NCBI GenBank assembly: GCA_036426205.1
Contig: CM071570.1
Span: 142,530,563-142,594,562 of the forward strand
Source of the DNA: Ascaphus truei
Taxonomy: Eukaryota > Chordata > Amphibia > Anura > Ascaphidae
Direction: 5' to 3'
Length of the DNA: 64,000 nt
The translations under genes were made by a program, and so were the position numbers. The first letter of the stretch is position 1. Every line of letters begins with the position of its first letter. Shown here piece after piece: positions 45,129 to 55,803 of the stretch. The notes below the pieces were generated by a model. That model had not been told where the DNA came from and ran no database searches. It saw only the letters and a list, made by a program, of their open reading frames with translations.

Positions 45129-45160
<32 letters not shown>
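45129..45160. repeat. AAT microsatellite
   Basis: About ten AAT units. Confidence 0.9.
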
Positions 45161-45165
<5 letters not shown>

Positions 45166-46003
45166 ATAAAATAGGTTCATGAATAATTTTTTTGCATTTG
45201 GAGTTATTGTGGAATGTGTAGTAATCTTTATAGAAATTCTGAACATAAATGATCTGCTTATTCTGTGATCAGGAAGGCATATCTGTGCACATTAAACTGA
45301 TAAAAGGCATAATATTTTCAAAAGAGTAGGCATTATGAGGAATATTCTGCCAGTGGAAAATAATTAGAGATGTGAATGCTGTGCCAGTTTATGATTTAAT
45401 TTGTGATTTAATTTTCATCAAAATGATATAATCCGCACTGACTAAGTGAATTGCAAACTATGTAATTTTTAGATGATTTTGATCAACCTGAAATTAAATC
45501 TGTGACTGTTAATTACTGAGAACTAGGGCAAGGCTATTTCTTCATGATATTTTCCCTGCTCTCTTAAAGGACCTAAAAAAATATTGCCCTTTCTTCTAAA
45601 GAATAAAGAAACTGATCTTTCTGACACACACAGTACAATCCTCCATATAAAATTGGGTCCAGTTTGAAATGCGTATTTAGTACTTCAGGTGGTAAATTAC
45701 ATTGTCCATCGCTATGTGCAGTAATCGTCACTTACCTGTATTTGGAATCTCTGGGGGATATGCACTAAGCTCCGCGTTTTTGTGCCGCTTAGAAAATTTT
45801 TGCTCGGCCATTAAAAAGTGAAGCCAAAGGCGTGATTCACTAACAAGTTCAGGGCATTTTGTTCCGGCCGAGCAAAATTATGCCAGATCGCGCAAGCTGC
45901 TTCCCCTCCCCCCCTGCTATCGTGCTTAAACTTGTAAAGCACGATAGCTGATAGAAAAAAAAGCCTGTAAGAACTGCATGGAGACGCTGCGTCACCATGC
46001 ACG

Positions 46004-46700
46004 TGTAAGGAATCCGCTCCACGGTTTACTGGTTACCTTACCTTGCAGACCGGTGCAGTTCTGGAACAGCTTTCCTGAGGTTTGCTGCAGCCTGGATTCA
46101 CTCAAAGCAATACACACTCCCTCTGGTATCTACTGCAGCTGTGCAGCCTTTCATTGCAAACTATACTTGCATTCACTCATTAGGGGCAGTACCTTCACAC
46201 CCCCGCCGGGGATTGGCCCGCTGGCCTTTAAGTATTGCTTGCCCATAATGCTCCTTGCCGAGCATAGTCCTAACTGGATGTCAACTGTTTTGCCACAAGC
46301 TCTCGCTTGTTCCCCTTTGCTGATACCAGGTCACGCCCTGCGTCCTTCAGCTTCCTTCAAGCCGTTTGTTCTCCAATGCTGATTTCAGGTTACGTCCTGC
46401 ATCCTTCAGCTCCCTTCAAGTCGCTTGTTCCCTTATGCTGATAGCAGAGGTTTCGTCCCTGCGTCCTTCAGCCTCCTGGATTCCTGCACTAAGTAGAGGT
46501 TTCGTCCCTGCGTTCTGCAGTCTCCTGGATTCCTGCACTGAAGCGGAGGTTTCCCTGTATCTACAGCTTCCTGGTTCCTGGGGCCTACTCTTTCCCTAAT
46601 ATAGAGAGGCCGTGTCCTGGTTCCTGCGCTGAAACGGTGGATTCCCTTGCCGCTCAGGACTTTTGCGCTGTAGCACTGGTGCACCCGTGCAGCAAGACGG
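46004..46700 (+). repeat. 5' LTR and leader of the long-ORF element
   Basis: It starts TGTAAGGAATCCGCTCC; the same 47 bp (46004-46050) recur at 50207-50253 directly after a polypurine tract, which marks them as LTR starts. Within the LTR/leader (about 46310-46560) a unit of about 58 bp ('gctgat..caggt', 'cgtcctgc', 'ccttcagc') and then a unit of about 50 bp ('gaggtttcgtccctgcg', 'ctcctggattcctgcac') are each tandemly repeated. The LTR 3' end and primer site could not be fixed; a CA near 46680 is one option. Confidence 0.65.
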
Positions 46701-46742
46701 TGTGCTATTCTGGTCTGCCTACCATCTCCTGTGACCAGCACC

Positions 46743-49700
46743 ATGGGCCATGGTCGTCGCTCGCGCAAAGGCCAACCCCGCGCTCCTAAGCTGAAGCGGG
46801 TTTCTCCTATCTCCTTATTGCCGAACTCCTGCATGGACAATGTTTATCCTGACGTCTCCTGTTCTGACCCTGGCTTGTACAACGACGACGCTGTCTTCTC
46901 CAATCCTGATCCTGCGACATATGACTACGAACTGCGCAATCCGGATCAGCCTGCGCGGTCTCAGGTCGGTGCTTTTACAACCCCACCTCAGCCTCGCGGT
47001 CCGACCCTGGTTTGTGGCGAGCAGAACCCTGACAGTATGCTCGGCCCTACAAACTCGGACCCCGCTGAGGTGTGGGTTGGTAAGTTTTTTCCTAAATACC
47101 TGTCCCAGCCTGTAGACCAGTCCCAGTTTGAGAATAATTATTTGTGCGATATAATACCTCTGATGGAAGATCCGTTTATGTTGGAGGGCTTGACTCCCTT
47201 GCAAAAGAAATGCCGTAATAATCTGGTTTATAAGGCTTACTGCCTCAGAGACTTAAAACAGTATCTGGCCAGTGTTTTGGCCATTGCTAACATTGCTTGC
47301 TCCCCTGATTCCCCTTTAACTGGGGAGGAGCTGAGTCCTGTGGAACTGGTCAACGCCTGTAGTACACTCAATGCCCTGACTTTATCCTTGGACATTCCTA
47401 TAGTATTCCCGGAACCTTCCGTCATGGTGGCTCTCGCTCACGAGACGCTGCATTTACTTTCCCGTGCATTGGATGATTGCTTGTTAAAACAGGATCGTCT
47501 CTTAGCCGCTCACGCCGTCGTTTGGCGGTATCCCTCGGCTACCAGTCCTGTTGCTAAACCGGGGGACGTATCTCTCTCTCCGGGAGATGACCAAACAGAA
47601 CTATTACCAATATCTCCCAACGTAGTAACTGCCACAGTCCCAAGCTCTGATTGTATGCCTGGGTTCCCTGACACTAATGATATGTCTACATTAACCCCTG
47701 CCGATCAGTCCTGTGAGGTCCCCTTGGAGAACACATATGTGTCACTAACTAACACTAAGGTTCTTGTATCAGAGAATAAGTCCCTTAGTTCTCATATTTC
47801 TAGCTTTGAATCCCTCTCTCTAGGTCTTGAGGGTTTTCCAGCTTTAAACTCTGCTAGACAGTCCTGCGCGCTTTCCCCGTCAGAGAAAGAATCCCTAAGT
47901 TCTGTTCCCAGGGTTATTTCTGTATTAACCTCTGTGGGGCAGCTCTCTGAGTTTCCTTTGGTAAATCCCTGTTCTCTGTCAGCCACGGTCACGCCCCTAG
48001 CTTCAGACGAGAGATTCCTGCTCTCTTCTAATACAGAGAAAAGGTTACCTATGTATTACTCTCAGGCATTGTCTGCATTAACCCCTGTAAATTCTTGCTG
48101 CCTCCAAGTTAATGCCTTTGTTGTAGCCTCAGAGAATGAGTCCACAAGTCAGACAGCAGAGGTTGCATTGAGGGATTCCCATAACCGTACGGAGTCTCTA
48201 GATATTCTTTGCTATAAATCCCCTGCTTCAGCTCAAGTTTCCGCAGTTTCGTCTCCGGAGACTTCGGCTAAAGTTCTGGTTCCTGTTAAATGTATTCAGG
48301 AGTCAGGTTTTTCCCTAAGCTTAGTCGCAGAGTTCCTTCTCCCGGGTATTTCACTGAACCAGCCTGTCGCCCACATAGCGGTGATCCCTGCTTCAGCGCA
48401 TAGTTCCCACATTATGGAGTCTGCAGTAAGTTCTGGTTTCCCAGACATTCCTTACCAAATACCTACTTCAGAGACCAGTACAGTTATGATTAACCCCCGT
48501 GTACTGTCTGAGTTCTCCTCCTCTTTAAGCTTAGGGTTAAAGGCATACAGTAGTCTGTATGTCTCTCCTGGGGTTCATATTGTGTTCCCAGGAATGTTTG
48601 CGGACGCACGGTTTTCTCCCAAAAGTGACGCTTTTTCATATAGATCAGTAAAAAGCTTGCATACTGTTTCCCTTTTCGCTGAATTGTGTCTTACTAGTTT
48701 TGAGACTCTGAGAGGTAATGATTCTCCTTCTGATTCTGAGGCTCTTTCTATAAGGGGTATCCTGTCTGGGGGCTCTCCTGATTTCTCTCTCCAGGCTAAT
48801 CCTTTGGGGATCAGCATATCTGCGGTCACTCCCTTAGTACTGTCTGAGGACACCATGCACATATTACAAGTCCTGGGGTTTAAATCTGAGCTTTTTAGCT
48901 GTCCTGCCTTTGCTGAAACCCAGTCCCTCAGTACTGTGTCTAAATATGTCCCAGCAAACATGGGGTTACTCGGGGGGGAGATTAAAGCTCCTGTCTTAAA
49001 GGGTATTTTTTCTCACATGTCCAGCAAATTTAGAATCTCAGTAAGTGTTTCTATATCACTTATCAATACATCTGATTTTTTCCCTAATCAAACCCAGATA
49101 CCCTCACTATCGGTTAGGAGTCCTGTGATCAGAGATTTTGCACTAGAAAACACACCAATTCATGTTTTTGTCAGGTTAGGTACCCCTGTGGTTAGGGCCA
49201 TTGCAGTTTTAGAGAAGACTCTTTGTACTCCTAAGGTGCATGTCATTAAGAGTTTTCATAGTTCATACTTGCTGCTTGTTGATTCTCAGGGCCCTGTCAC
49301 TGAGGTACAGACTTCAGCTTCTGATGTTAGCTTCCCTCCCACCACTACCCTGGCTCTGCCTTTTTCTCAAGCTAATGATTTGAAGATCCCAAGGACTATT
49401 CCTGGTTCACTGACAATATTATCTCCCAATGAAGATTTCCCAGTATTGGAGAACTCTACTGTTGTTTGCTTCTCTGCTCCTGCTAAACCATGGTTTTGTC
49501 CCTCTGAATTTTCGGTTGCCCCTGTTATTTCCTCTCAGTTGGAAATACTCTGTACGTATCCCAAGATTTCGGTCCCTATGCCTGGTTTACTGCTTGCCTT
49601 GTCACCTTCCATACCAATACCGGGAGATGCTTCTAACCAGCCTATACCCTTACTAACCATTACCTGGGAGCCTTCTAGAGGAAAAATTCCTCGCAAATTC

Positions 49701-50555
49701 CAACATGCAGTGGTCAGCCAAGACTTTTTCTGTTACAAAGTTTCTCCTGGTGTATTCGATCAACTATCAGGGCCGCGGATCCTAGATTCAGGTTTCTTTA
49801 TTAAGGACTGGGCTTTCAGTGGGGGTTCTTCTACCGTTTTTGCTCTGGAACTCTTTGGTTCTTCACAGCCCTGGATTTCCAAGACATTTTGCGAGGCAAG
49901 CCATGTACCAAGGATGTTTCCTCCATCAATCTTATATCCTAGAACTGTACTCACCAAAGAACTGCTCGTTTACGGATGCCCTTTCTACCTAAAGAATTTT
50001 AGGAACAACTCAATGTCCCCAAGGCCCATGGATGGTCCTGTCTGGCCAAAGTTCTCACCGGGGGGTGGGGGTACACTAAGGACTAATCATGAGTCTCTGG
50101 AGTACGACTCTAGCCCCAATCCTAGACGGTTCAGCAACAATTCCCGGGCCTCCAACTCTATGTGTGCTCATGTTCGCCCGGAGGTCTCGCGTGAAGGGGG
50201 GGGTACTGTAAGGAATCCGCTCCACGGTTTACTGGTTACCTTACCTTGCAGACAGATGCTGTCCTCTGAACTCAAGCAGCCAGCAGCCGTGCAGCAGCTA
50301 CAGGAAAAGACACAATCAGCGATCCCTGCAGCCCCTGCCAGCGACACAGCTATGGAGCTTCCAGATGAGCAGCAGTCTACAGCCATCAGGCAGGAGGACC
50401 AACTGGTCCACAAAGATTTGTTTTTGCATCCAGGGGTCCCAGGCAATCGGCAGGCGATCGGCCTGGGGCTCCCCTGCAACAAGGTACTTCCTGGGCAGCC
50501 TTATACTGTAGGGTCTTGCCCAGGCACCGGTTCTCAGGGACAGGGAGACCAGTGA
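46743..50555 (+). CDS. 1270-codon open frame of unknown function in an LTR element
   Basis: The frame begins at an ATG in strong Kozak context (ACCATGG) and is uninterrupted for 3.8 kb. At the local base composition roughly fifty stops would be expected by chance, so it is coding or very recently was. The N-terminus is basic ('GRRSRKGQPRAPKLKR'). Residues about 126-261 look helical ('NNLVYKAYCLRDLKQYLASVLAIANIA', shown here only as a landmark near 160-185). The rest is rich in Ser, Pro, Leu and Val with no domain I recognise. No protease DTG, RT YXDD, RNase H, integrase HHCC/DDE or CCHC motif is seen. The position between an LTR and a polypurine tract suggests an LTR-element protein, perhaps a gag-like or captured product. 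The frame crosses the polypurine tract and the LTR start, so the natural stop is uncertain. Confidence 0.75.
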   Translation: MGHGRRSRKGQPRAPKLKRVSPISLLPNSCMDNVYPDVSCSDPGLYNDDAVFSNPDPATYDYELRNPDQPARSQVGAFTTPPQPRGPTLVCGEQNPDSMLGPTNSDPAEVWVGKFFPKYLSQPVDQSQFENNYLCDIIPLMEDPFMLEGLTPLQKKCRNNLVYKAYCLRDLKQYLASVLAIANIACSPDSPLTGEELSPVELVNACSTLNALTLSLDIPIVFPEPSVMVALAHETLHLLSRALDDCLLKQDRLLAAHAVVWRYPSATSPVAKPGDVSLSPGDDQTELLPISPNVVTATVPSSDCMPGFPDTNDMSTLTPADQSCEVPLENTYVSLTNTKVLVSENKSLSSHISSFESLSLGLEGFPALNSARQSCALSPSEKESLSSVPRVISVLTSVGQLSEFPLVNPCSLSATVTPLASDERFLLSSNTEKRLPMYYSQALSALTPVNSCCLQVNAFVVASENESTSQTAEVALRDSHNRTESLDILCYKSPASAQVSAVSSPETSAKVLVPVKCIQESGFSLSLVAEFLLPGISLNQPVAHIAVIPASAHSSHIMESAVSSGFPDIPYQIPTSETSTVMINPRVLSEFSSSLSLGLKAYSSLYVSPGVHIVFPGMFADARFSPKSDAFSYRSVKSLHTVSLFAELCLTSFETLRGNDSPSDSEALSIRGILSGGSPDFSLQANPLGISISAVTPLVLSEDTMHILQVLGFKSELFSCPAFAETQSLSTVSKYVPANMGLLGGEIKAPVLKGIFSHMSSKFRISVSVSISLINTSDFFPNQTQIPSLSVRSPVIRDFALENTPIHVFVRLGTPVVRAIAVLEKTLCTPKVHVIKSFHSSYLLLVDSQGPVTEVQTSASDVSFPPTTTLALPFSQANDLKIPRTIPGSLTILSPNEDFPVLENSTVVCFSAPAKPWFCPSEFSVAPVISSQLEILCTYPKISVPMPGLLLALSPSIPIPGDASNQPIPLLTITWEPSRGKIPRKFQHAVVSQDFFCYKVSPGVFDQLSGPRILDSGFFIKDWAFSGGSSTVFALELFGSSQPWISKTFCEASHVPRMFPPSILYPRTVLTKELLVYGCPFYLKNFRNNSMSPRPMDGPVWPKFSPGGGGTLRTNHESLEYDSSPNPRRFSNNSRASNSMCAHVRPEVSREGGGTVRNPLHGLLVTLPCRQMLSSELKQPAAVQQLQEKTQSAIPAAPASDTAMELPDEQQSTAIRQEDQLVHKDLFLHPGVPGNRQAIGLGLPCNKVLPGQPYTVGSCPGTGSQGQGDQ
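50190..50206 (+). promoter_or_regulatory. Polypurine tract
   Basis: 'gtgaaggggggggtac' immediately precedes the TGTAAGG LTR start, the place where plus-strand synthesis is primed in LTR elements. Confidence 0.7.
50207..50253 (+). repeat. Start of a 3' LTR, truncated at 47 bp
   Basis: Identical to 46004-46050. Similarity ends abruptly at 50253, where unrelated sequence of the next LTR element begins. Confidence 0.8.
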
Positions 50556-51474
50556 TGATACATAAAGAGGATGCTCTTGTGACCGGAGTCACAGAGAGCC
50601 ACAGTTGGGCAGTTTGTTTATGCTCCCCGGCATTTGGAGTCCAACCCCCAGATGATCGCTCCCCAACATTTGGAGCCCACACACATGGAGGACCTCGAAG
50701 GGACCAGGCAGGTAAGTCAGACCATGCCCGACCAGTTTCCCCATGTGTATAATGTTCCCCACTGTGACCTCTTTTCTGACTGTGTGACAGACAGGGAACT
50801 ACCGGAGCTCAGTGAGTGGTACCAAGAGATGGTGCAGGCAGATGCTGATTTGCCTGTGGACCATAGTAGGCATTTTGCCTGGGTACCAGCCCCTGGGTCT
50901 CCTGCTAGTTCAGCGACAGCAAGGGGCCAGTTAGTGGTTCCTTGAAGGTTTAGGGCAGGCTCCGTGGAGCAAGGGGAGACAGCTCCCCAGTTCGCAGCTC
51001 CCCTCTGGGAGTGGAAGCGAGATGCTTTAGGGAGACCGAGGGTCCCTGCTATGGGTGAGCCAAGCAGGACCCAGTGTACTGATCGCCCGGTAGACACCGG
51101 GGGTCAGCAGCCCCACCCTCAGACTGAGTACAGTGTCTTGATGGAGAGGGAATGGATAGAGAGGGAGGTCAGGGACAGGGATAGGGATTTAGTGACCCAC
51201 TACAGTGTTCTAACTGACCCTCGGACTAAAGTAACTGACCAGAGGGCAGTGGTGCTGGCAGCCTTGTTCCCAGATAGTGGACCAACATTTCGATGTCTGC
51301 AGCGGATCCTTGCCCTGTTGAACTTGGACTATAGAGGCAAGGGGTCCAATCATGCTGGAGGACTTAACCAGCCAGATGGACTCCATTTCTTCCCGGCAAC
51401 CTCAATTTTTTCAGGCTCAGCAAGCCACCTGATGATGGTGACTGTCCTGGCGCCTTCATAATTGAGGGGGGAGG
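50254..51474 (+). pseudogene. 3' internal region of a second LTR element
   Basis: Open frames at 50634-50945 and 50964-51461 and the tail of the preceding frame give an acidic, Pro/Gln-rich protein region ('ELPELSEWYQEMVQADADLP', 'EREVRDRDRDLVTHYSVL') with frame changes between. I recognise no domain and no RT or integrase block. It ends at a polypurine tract (51460-51474, 'gaggggggagg') just before an LTR. It may be gag-like sequence of a non-autonomous element. Confidence 0.5.
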
Positions 51475-52498
51475 TGTCACGGTCGGCGTAGCCAGCCTTC
51501 CTTAATAAAGGTGGAGCCCGGCTGGCTGCCCCTGAAACCATATGGTATGGGCTGAGAGTGTCAGCTCTTGGGTCTAATATTGTACCTTACTGTGTTGCCT
51601 GTAATTTTGTTCCTCTGTTTTACTGTCCCCCATAGGGTTATAAACTAGGAACTGTGTATGTGGGGTTAACTGTGTAAGCCCAGTGGGCTAGTTAATGCAT
51701 TATCTGTGTATTCCCTTTGCCTCATGGGCCTGCAACTGCCTGTGTCAGCTTGTAAGTGGATTGCCTTGTATGGGTGGCCTCTTATGAGAAATAGCTGCAA
51801 GGCAGGGACGTCTGGAACATGAGGGGAAAGGGGGGGAATATTTTTGCCTGTCTTGCCTGCCAGCAAGGTATTCTTAGCTGGTGTCTTAGAGAAGAGAAGG
51901 TTAGAACCCCACATGATAGGTGCAGATGGTGGAGTGAAAGCTCTTGTGTCTACATGTTGGTTCTCTGTGTTTTAAAACTGCAATGCATTGTGTTTGTCCT
52001 GTGATTTAAACCCAGGTTGGTGACAAAAGGCAGTTGGAATTAGCATGTGAATTACAGTATATGTGGATTAGCATTTCAATGCCCCAGCTCAGATAGGGAT
52101 TCCAAGCCCCAAATCTCCCCAATTTATTTCCCTTATAAGTATAAGGTCCCCCAAAGTATATTCTGTAAGGAAGTGTACTTTATATTGTGTTTTAATGTTC
52201 ACTATAAGGTTCTATACAGAAAACACAGGCATATGGAAGATGCTAGCTAATTTGCATAGATTCCGTAGTTCAGAGAGGGGGGAAAAACATTTGGTGAGCA
52301 GGATGTTCAGATTGGGATGTCTTTGTTTTACTAGACACCGCGGAGCCAGGGAAAAAAACGGCCCTGAATGTCAAAACTGATAAGCAAGGTTTCTATTGGC
52401 AAGTTTTGAATGTATCCCTCCTATCAGGGAATGCGTAATTTCAATCCCTGCTTTAATTGGCTATTACACGCCTCAATGATTTAGATAGGAATTCAGCC

Positions 52499-52506
52499 TA
52501 TATAAG
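52499..52506 (+). promoter_or_regulatory. TATA box of the LTR
   Basis: TATATAAG in 'cctatataagagcg', about 290 bp before the poly(A) signal; transcription would start near 52530. Confidence 0.7.
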
Positions 52507-52784
52507 AGCGTGCAGGAAAAGCAGCTCTCTCTCTTTTTCCTGTTGGAGATCTGAAGACAAGCAGCTGCTGGCGGGCCTCTCACTTCTGATGCTTCTGTGA
52601 AAGAGCTATTCACAATGGAAGCATGGGGAGGCCTAGCCAGCAGGCTAGATTTCGGTCCAGGAGCCCAGCCATTGCTGAACAGGCGCCTTGCAACTAGAAA
52701 AGGGTAGATCTCTTCCCCCAGACCCCAGTAAGTGTGTATATTCTCTGTTTCTTGTTTTTCTGTGTGTTTCCGAGATCTTGTCCG

Positions 52785-52790
52785 AATAAA
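52785..52790 (+). terminator. LTR poly(A) signal
   Basis: AATAAA in 'gtccgaataaaccgc', followed by TG/T-rich sequence before the LTR end. Confidence 0.7.
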
Positions 52791-52872
52791 CCGCAATTTA
52801 TTTTACTGCCTGTTTTGCCTTGTGACTGATCCCTTAAATATAAATGTGTATTTGGCCTGCGCTCCCGTCACA

Positions 52873-52982
52873 GGCTTATTTGCGTTTCGAATGTGTTAGC
52901 ATTCTTTATCAAGGATAACATACAATGGAAATCAGTCCTTATAAATACCCCTCTTACCTGTGTCCCGTTCGTGCAAAAAGAA
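52873..52982 (-). repeat. Hammerhead-like repeat fragment
   Basis: On the minus strand 'CTTGATAAAGAATG', loop, 'CATTCGAAACGCAAAT' forms the stem II/GAAAC part of a degenerate hammerhead (52878-52915). The core is altered (TTGATAA). Confidence 0.45.
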
Positions 52983-53803
52983 CTGCAATATAACAAAGAT
53001 ACGCCCTTTCCTCTGTTGCTCGACTGCTAAAACTCTGACTCAGGCCCTCATTCTCTCCCCTCTTGAATACTGTAACCACCTGCTGTCCAGCCTTCCTGCC
53101 TCTCACCTGTCTCCCCTATAATCTATCCTAAATGCTGCTGCCAGAATCACTCTACTCTTTTCTAGATCTGTCTCAGCATCTCCCCTCCTGAAATCCCTCT
53201 CCTGGCTTCCAATCAAATCCCGCATCTCACACTCCATTCTTCTCCTCATTTTTAAAGCTTTACACTCTTCTGCCCCTCCTTACATCTCAGCCCTAATTTC
53301 TCGCTATGCACCATCCCGACTCTTGCGTTCTACTCAAGGATGTCTTCTTTCTACCCCCTTTTTATCTAAAAGCCCTCTCCCGCCTTAACCTTTTTCACTG
53401 ACTGCCCCACACCTCTGGAATACCCTTCCCCTCAGTACCCGACTAGCACCCTCTCTATCCACCTTTAAGACCCACCTTAAGACACACTTGCTTAAAGAAG
53501 CATACGAATAGCACTGTGAACATTCTGAACACATGATACATAAAGCTTGGCCCCATGCAGACGCACTTACCAGAACTCCCTCCTACTCTCTCTGTATGTT
53601 CTCCCTACCTACCAATTAGATTGTAAGCTCCGCGGGGCAGAGACTCCTCTTCCTTAATGTTATGTTTGTCTAAAGCACTTATTCCCATGATCTGTTATTT
53701 ATATTATCTGTTATTTATTCGATTACCACATGTATTACTACTGTGAAGCGCTATGTACATTAATTGCGCTATATAAATATAGACATACAATACAATACAA
53801 CAT
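52983..53803 (+). mobile_element. L2 LINE, 5'-truncated tail
   Basis: It matches the 3' 800 bp of the L2 at 30.5-33.6 kb in the opposite orientation, through the C-terminal 'THLLKE' region to 'gcgctatataaatat' and the CAATA-type tail (53790-53803). Differences and an apparent frame change near 53368 show independent decay of a second insertion. Confidence 0.88.
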
Positions 53804-55344
53804 GCGTCATGACGTCATAACATCCGCGCATGCGCAATAGCGCGAGCGCGAACCACCAGAACGTGAGAAGCAGTCTATGGGTGGAAGTGGCGGCAAGAAA
53901 AGGCAGTAACTGAAATGACCATAGGCAGAGAAGAACCAATGGAAAGCATAAAGGAACAAAAGGCCTAACAACATAATAAATTCATAACTGTCCTCAACCT
54001 AAAAACGGAGAAAAAAAAGGGGAAGGTGGGAGGGAAAAAGAAGAAGATGGGAAGGAAAAAAGGGAAGAAAAGAAAACAGGGACAAAAAGAAAGGAAGAAA
54101 AGAAAAATAATAATAGCGATTAAAAACAATAACAAGAACTGTGAAGGAAGAACCAAAACAAAAAGGAGAATATATGAGAAAAACAAAATTAACAAATATC
54201 ATATAAACATACTTAAATGGATAAATACATAAAATACATAAACAAATAAACCATAGTGCTATAATCCCAACAAAGTATTAGTAGCTTGATAAATGGTGAT
54301 AAATCAGCATAACATAATATTATTTAATATATATGAATAATTATGTAAATACAGATTACTGTGTCATGATAAATATAATTAGGGACTCAAAGAACATATT
54401 GTATAATGGATACTGAAATGTACTGAAATATACAAAAGGAATAGGAAATGGGAAATATGACAATCAGAGAAAATGGCCTAAATGCCATTCAACATTTAAA
54501 CCAACAGGATGGCGTGTTCTAAGAATAAAAATCCAATATGCCTCCCTTTGGTTTAACAAATTGACATGATCACCACCTCTCGATTTATTAAGAACTAATT
54601 CAATACCTAAGAATTAAAAATTCCTAACACCTCCCTGTGGACATTCGGAGGTGCTTGGACACTGGGTGGTTGAGGTCCCTGGGTGGTTGATGCTACAGGG
54701 ATACCCCCCAGTGAGATTGATGGTGGGGGCTTTCATTTGCTTTCCACTATGTTTTCCCAGATTGTTGGCTATATTACATACACATTTTATTAATTCTGAC
54801 TTTTTTTCCTTGGATGGTGGTCTTTGGTGTTATTGAACTTTTACCTGGCATTTTAGCACTCCTCAACCTTCTATCTTTATACCTTTAATCACTTTTTTCA
54901 CTATATTGGGGTGATGGTTGCACTAAATAATATAGGTTTCTGAATATTTTCTATATTCACTTTATTTAAAATATTTTCACATTTAATTGCACTTACATAT
55001 TGGGTTATAGCACAAGCTATGTAATTTAATGCACGTTTGTTAAGGGGGAAAAAAAACCACTTTACTTAGGAGCGCCCGTTTACACTCATTTCTTTCTAGC
55101 TGCTCACATGACCAGGCTGTCTCGCTACAATAGCAAACAAGTTTGTCTCCTCTGCTTTTGGTATCCTTGTATCTCACATGCATGTGCAAGCTCGCGATCA
55201 TCATGGCCATGCGCTTTGGAATACACACTTTTTTTGTAGCGCGAGCTATGTAGCTCGCTCCGTATCTTGCACTGTGAACGAGGCCTAAGTCATAAATCAC
55301 ATACTGCACAGGGGTGAGGTGTAGGCTTCACCCACAGATAGCTA
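53804..55344. other. AT-rich interval, no feature recognised
   Basis: A GA-rich run lies at 54005-54115. 53804-53870 is CG-containing. Short open frames have no motif. Confidence 0.4.
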
Positions 55345-55490
55345 AAGAAGAAAAAAGCAGCGCACTGCCAGGGAGCCAGGTGGTAAAAATGTAAATTCTT
55401 TATTTAAAAAATAAACATCACTCAAGGGAGTTGGGCAGCCTCCTACGTGTTTCGGACGTAATGTCCTTTAACAAGCAGATAAGATTCCAA
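55345..55490 (-). mobile_element. Short Penelope-type tail with hammerhead-like motif
   Basis: Minus strand: the 55440-55478 fold has a perfect stem II (GGAC/GTCC) followed by GAAACACGTAGGAGG. The core is degenerate (TTGTTAAA). About 90 nt further on comes the family end 'gcagtgcgctgcttttttc' (55345-55370). Confidence 0.55.
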
Positions 55491-55529
55491 TTGCCTTGTT
55501 TCTAAAAAGTTCTCTGGCTTAATCAATTG

Positions 55530-55660
55530 TAACATCGCCCAAAGAAGAGATCAGTGTATCTCGAAAGCTCGCACAAATAAAAGCATTTCGTTAGCCACAG
55601 TACATTATTGACTCTTTGTCTTTGATGATTAAGCTTGGCTAACATGGTACAGATACCTCT

Positions 55661-55665
<5 letters not shown>
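55530..55665 (+). repeat. Second copy of the 9178-9308 repeat
   Basis: Near-identical layout with 'aaagaagagatca', 'tctcgaaagctcgcacaaataaaagcat' and 'ggctaacatggtacagatacctctac'. The start is a degenerate hammerhead half. Confidence 0.65.
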
Positions 55666-55696
<31 letters not shown>

Positions 55697-55803
55697 TCAG
55701 CTCAACCCCATTATAGCGCGATCCGCTATAACGCGGATCCGCATATAACGCGGTTTGAGCATGGACCCCGAATTAAAAAAAAAATTAATTTTTTTTTGCA
55801 CCC

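Larger units (their letters stand above)
51475..52872 (+). repeat. 1.4-kb LTR
   Basis: It begins TGTCACGG and ends CCGTCACA, a short near-perfect terminal inverted repeat. It follows a polypurine tract. It carries a TATA box and a poly(A) signal in the right order. The matching 5' LTR is not in the window. Confidence 0.8.

Noticed and set aside
45129..45160. Regular short repeats as a CRISPR array
   Set aside because: It is an AAT microsatellite; there are no spacers and the DNA is vertebrate.
46433..46840. Minus-strand 135-codon frame
   Set aside because: Antisense to LTR/leader repeats, with no motif.
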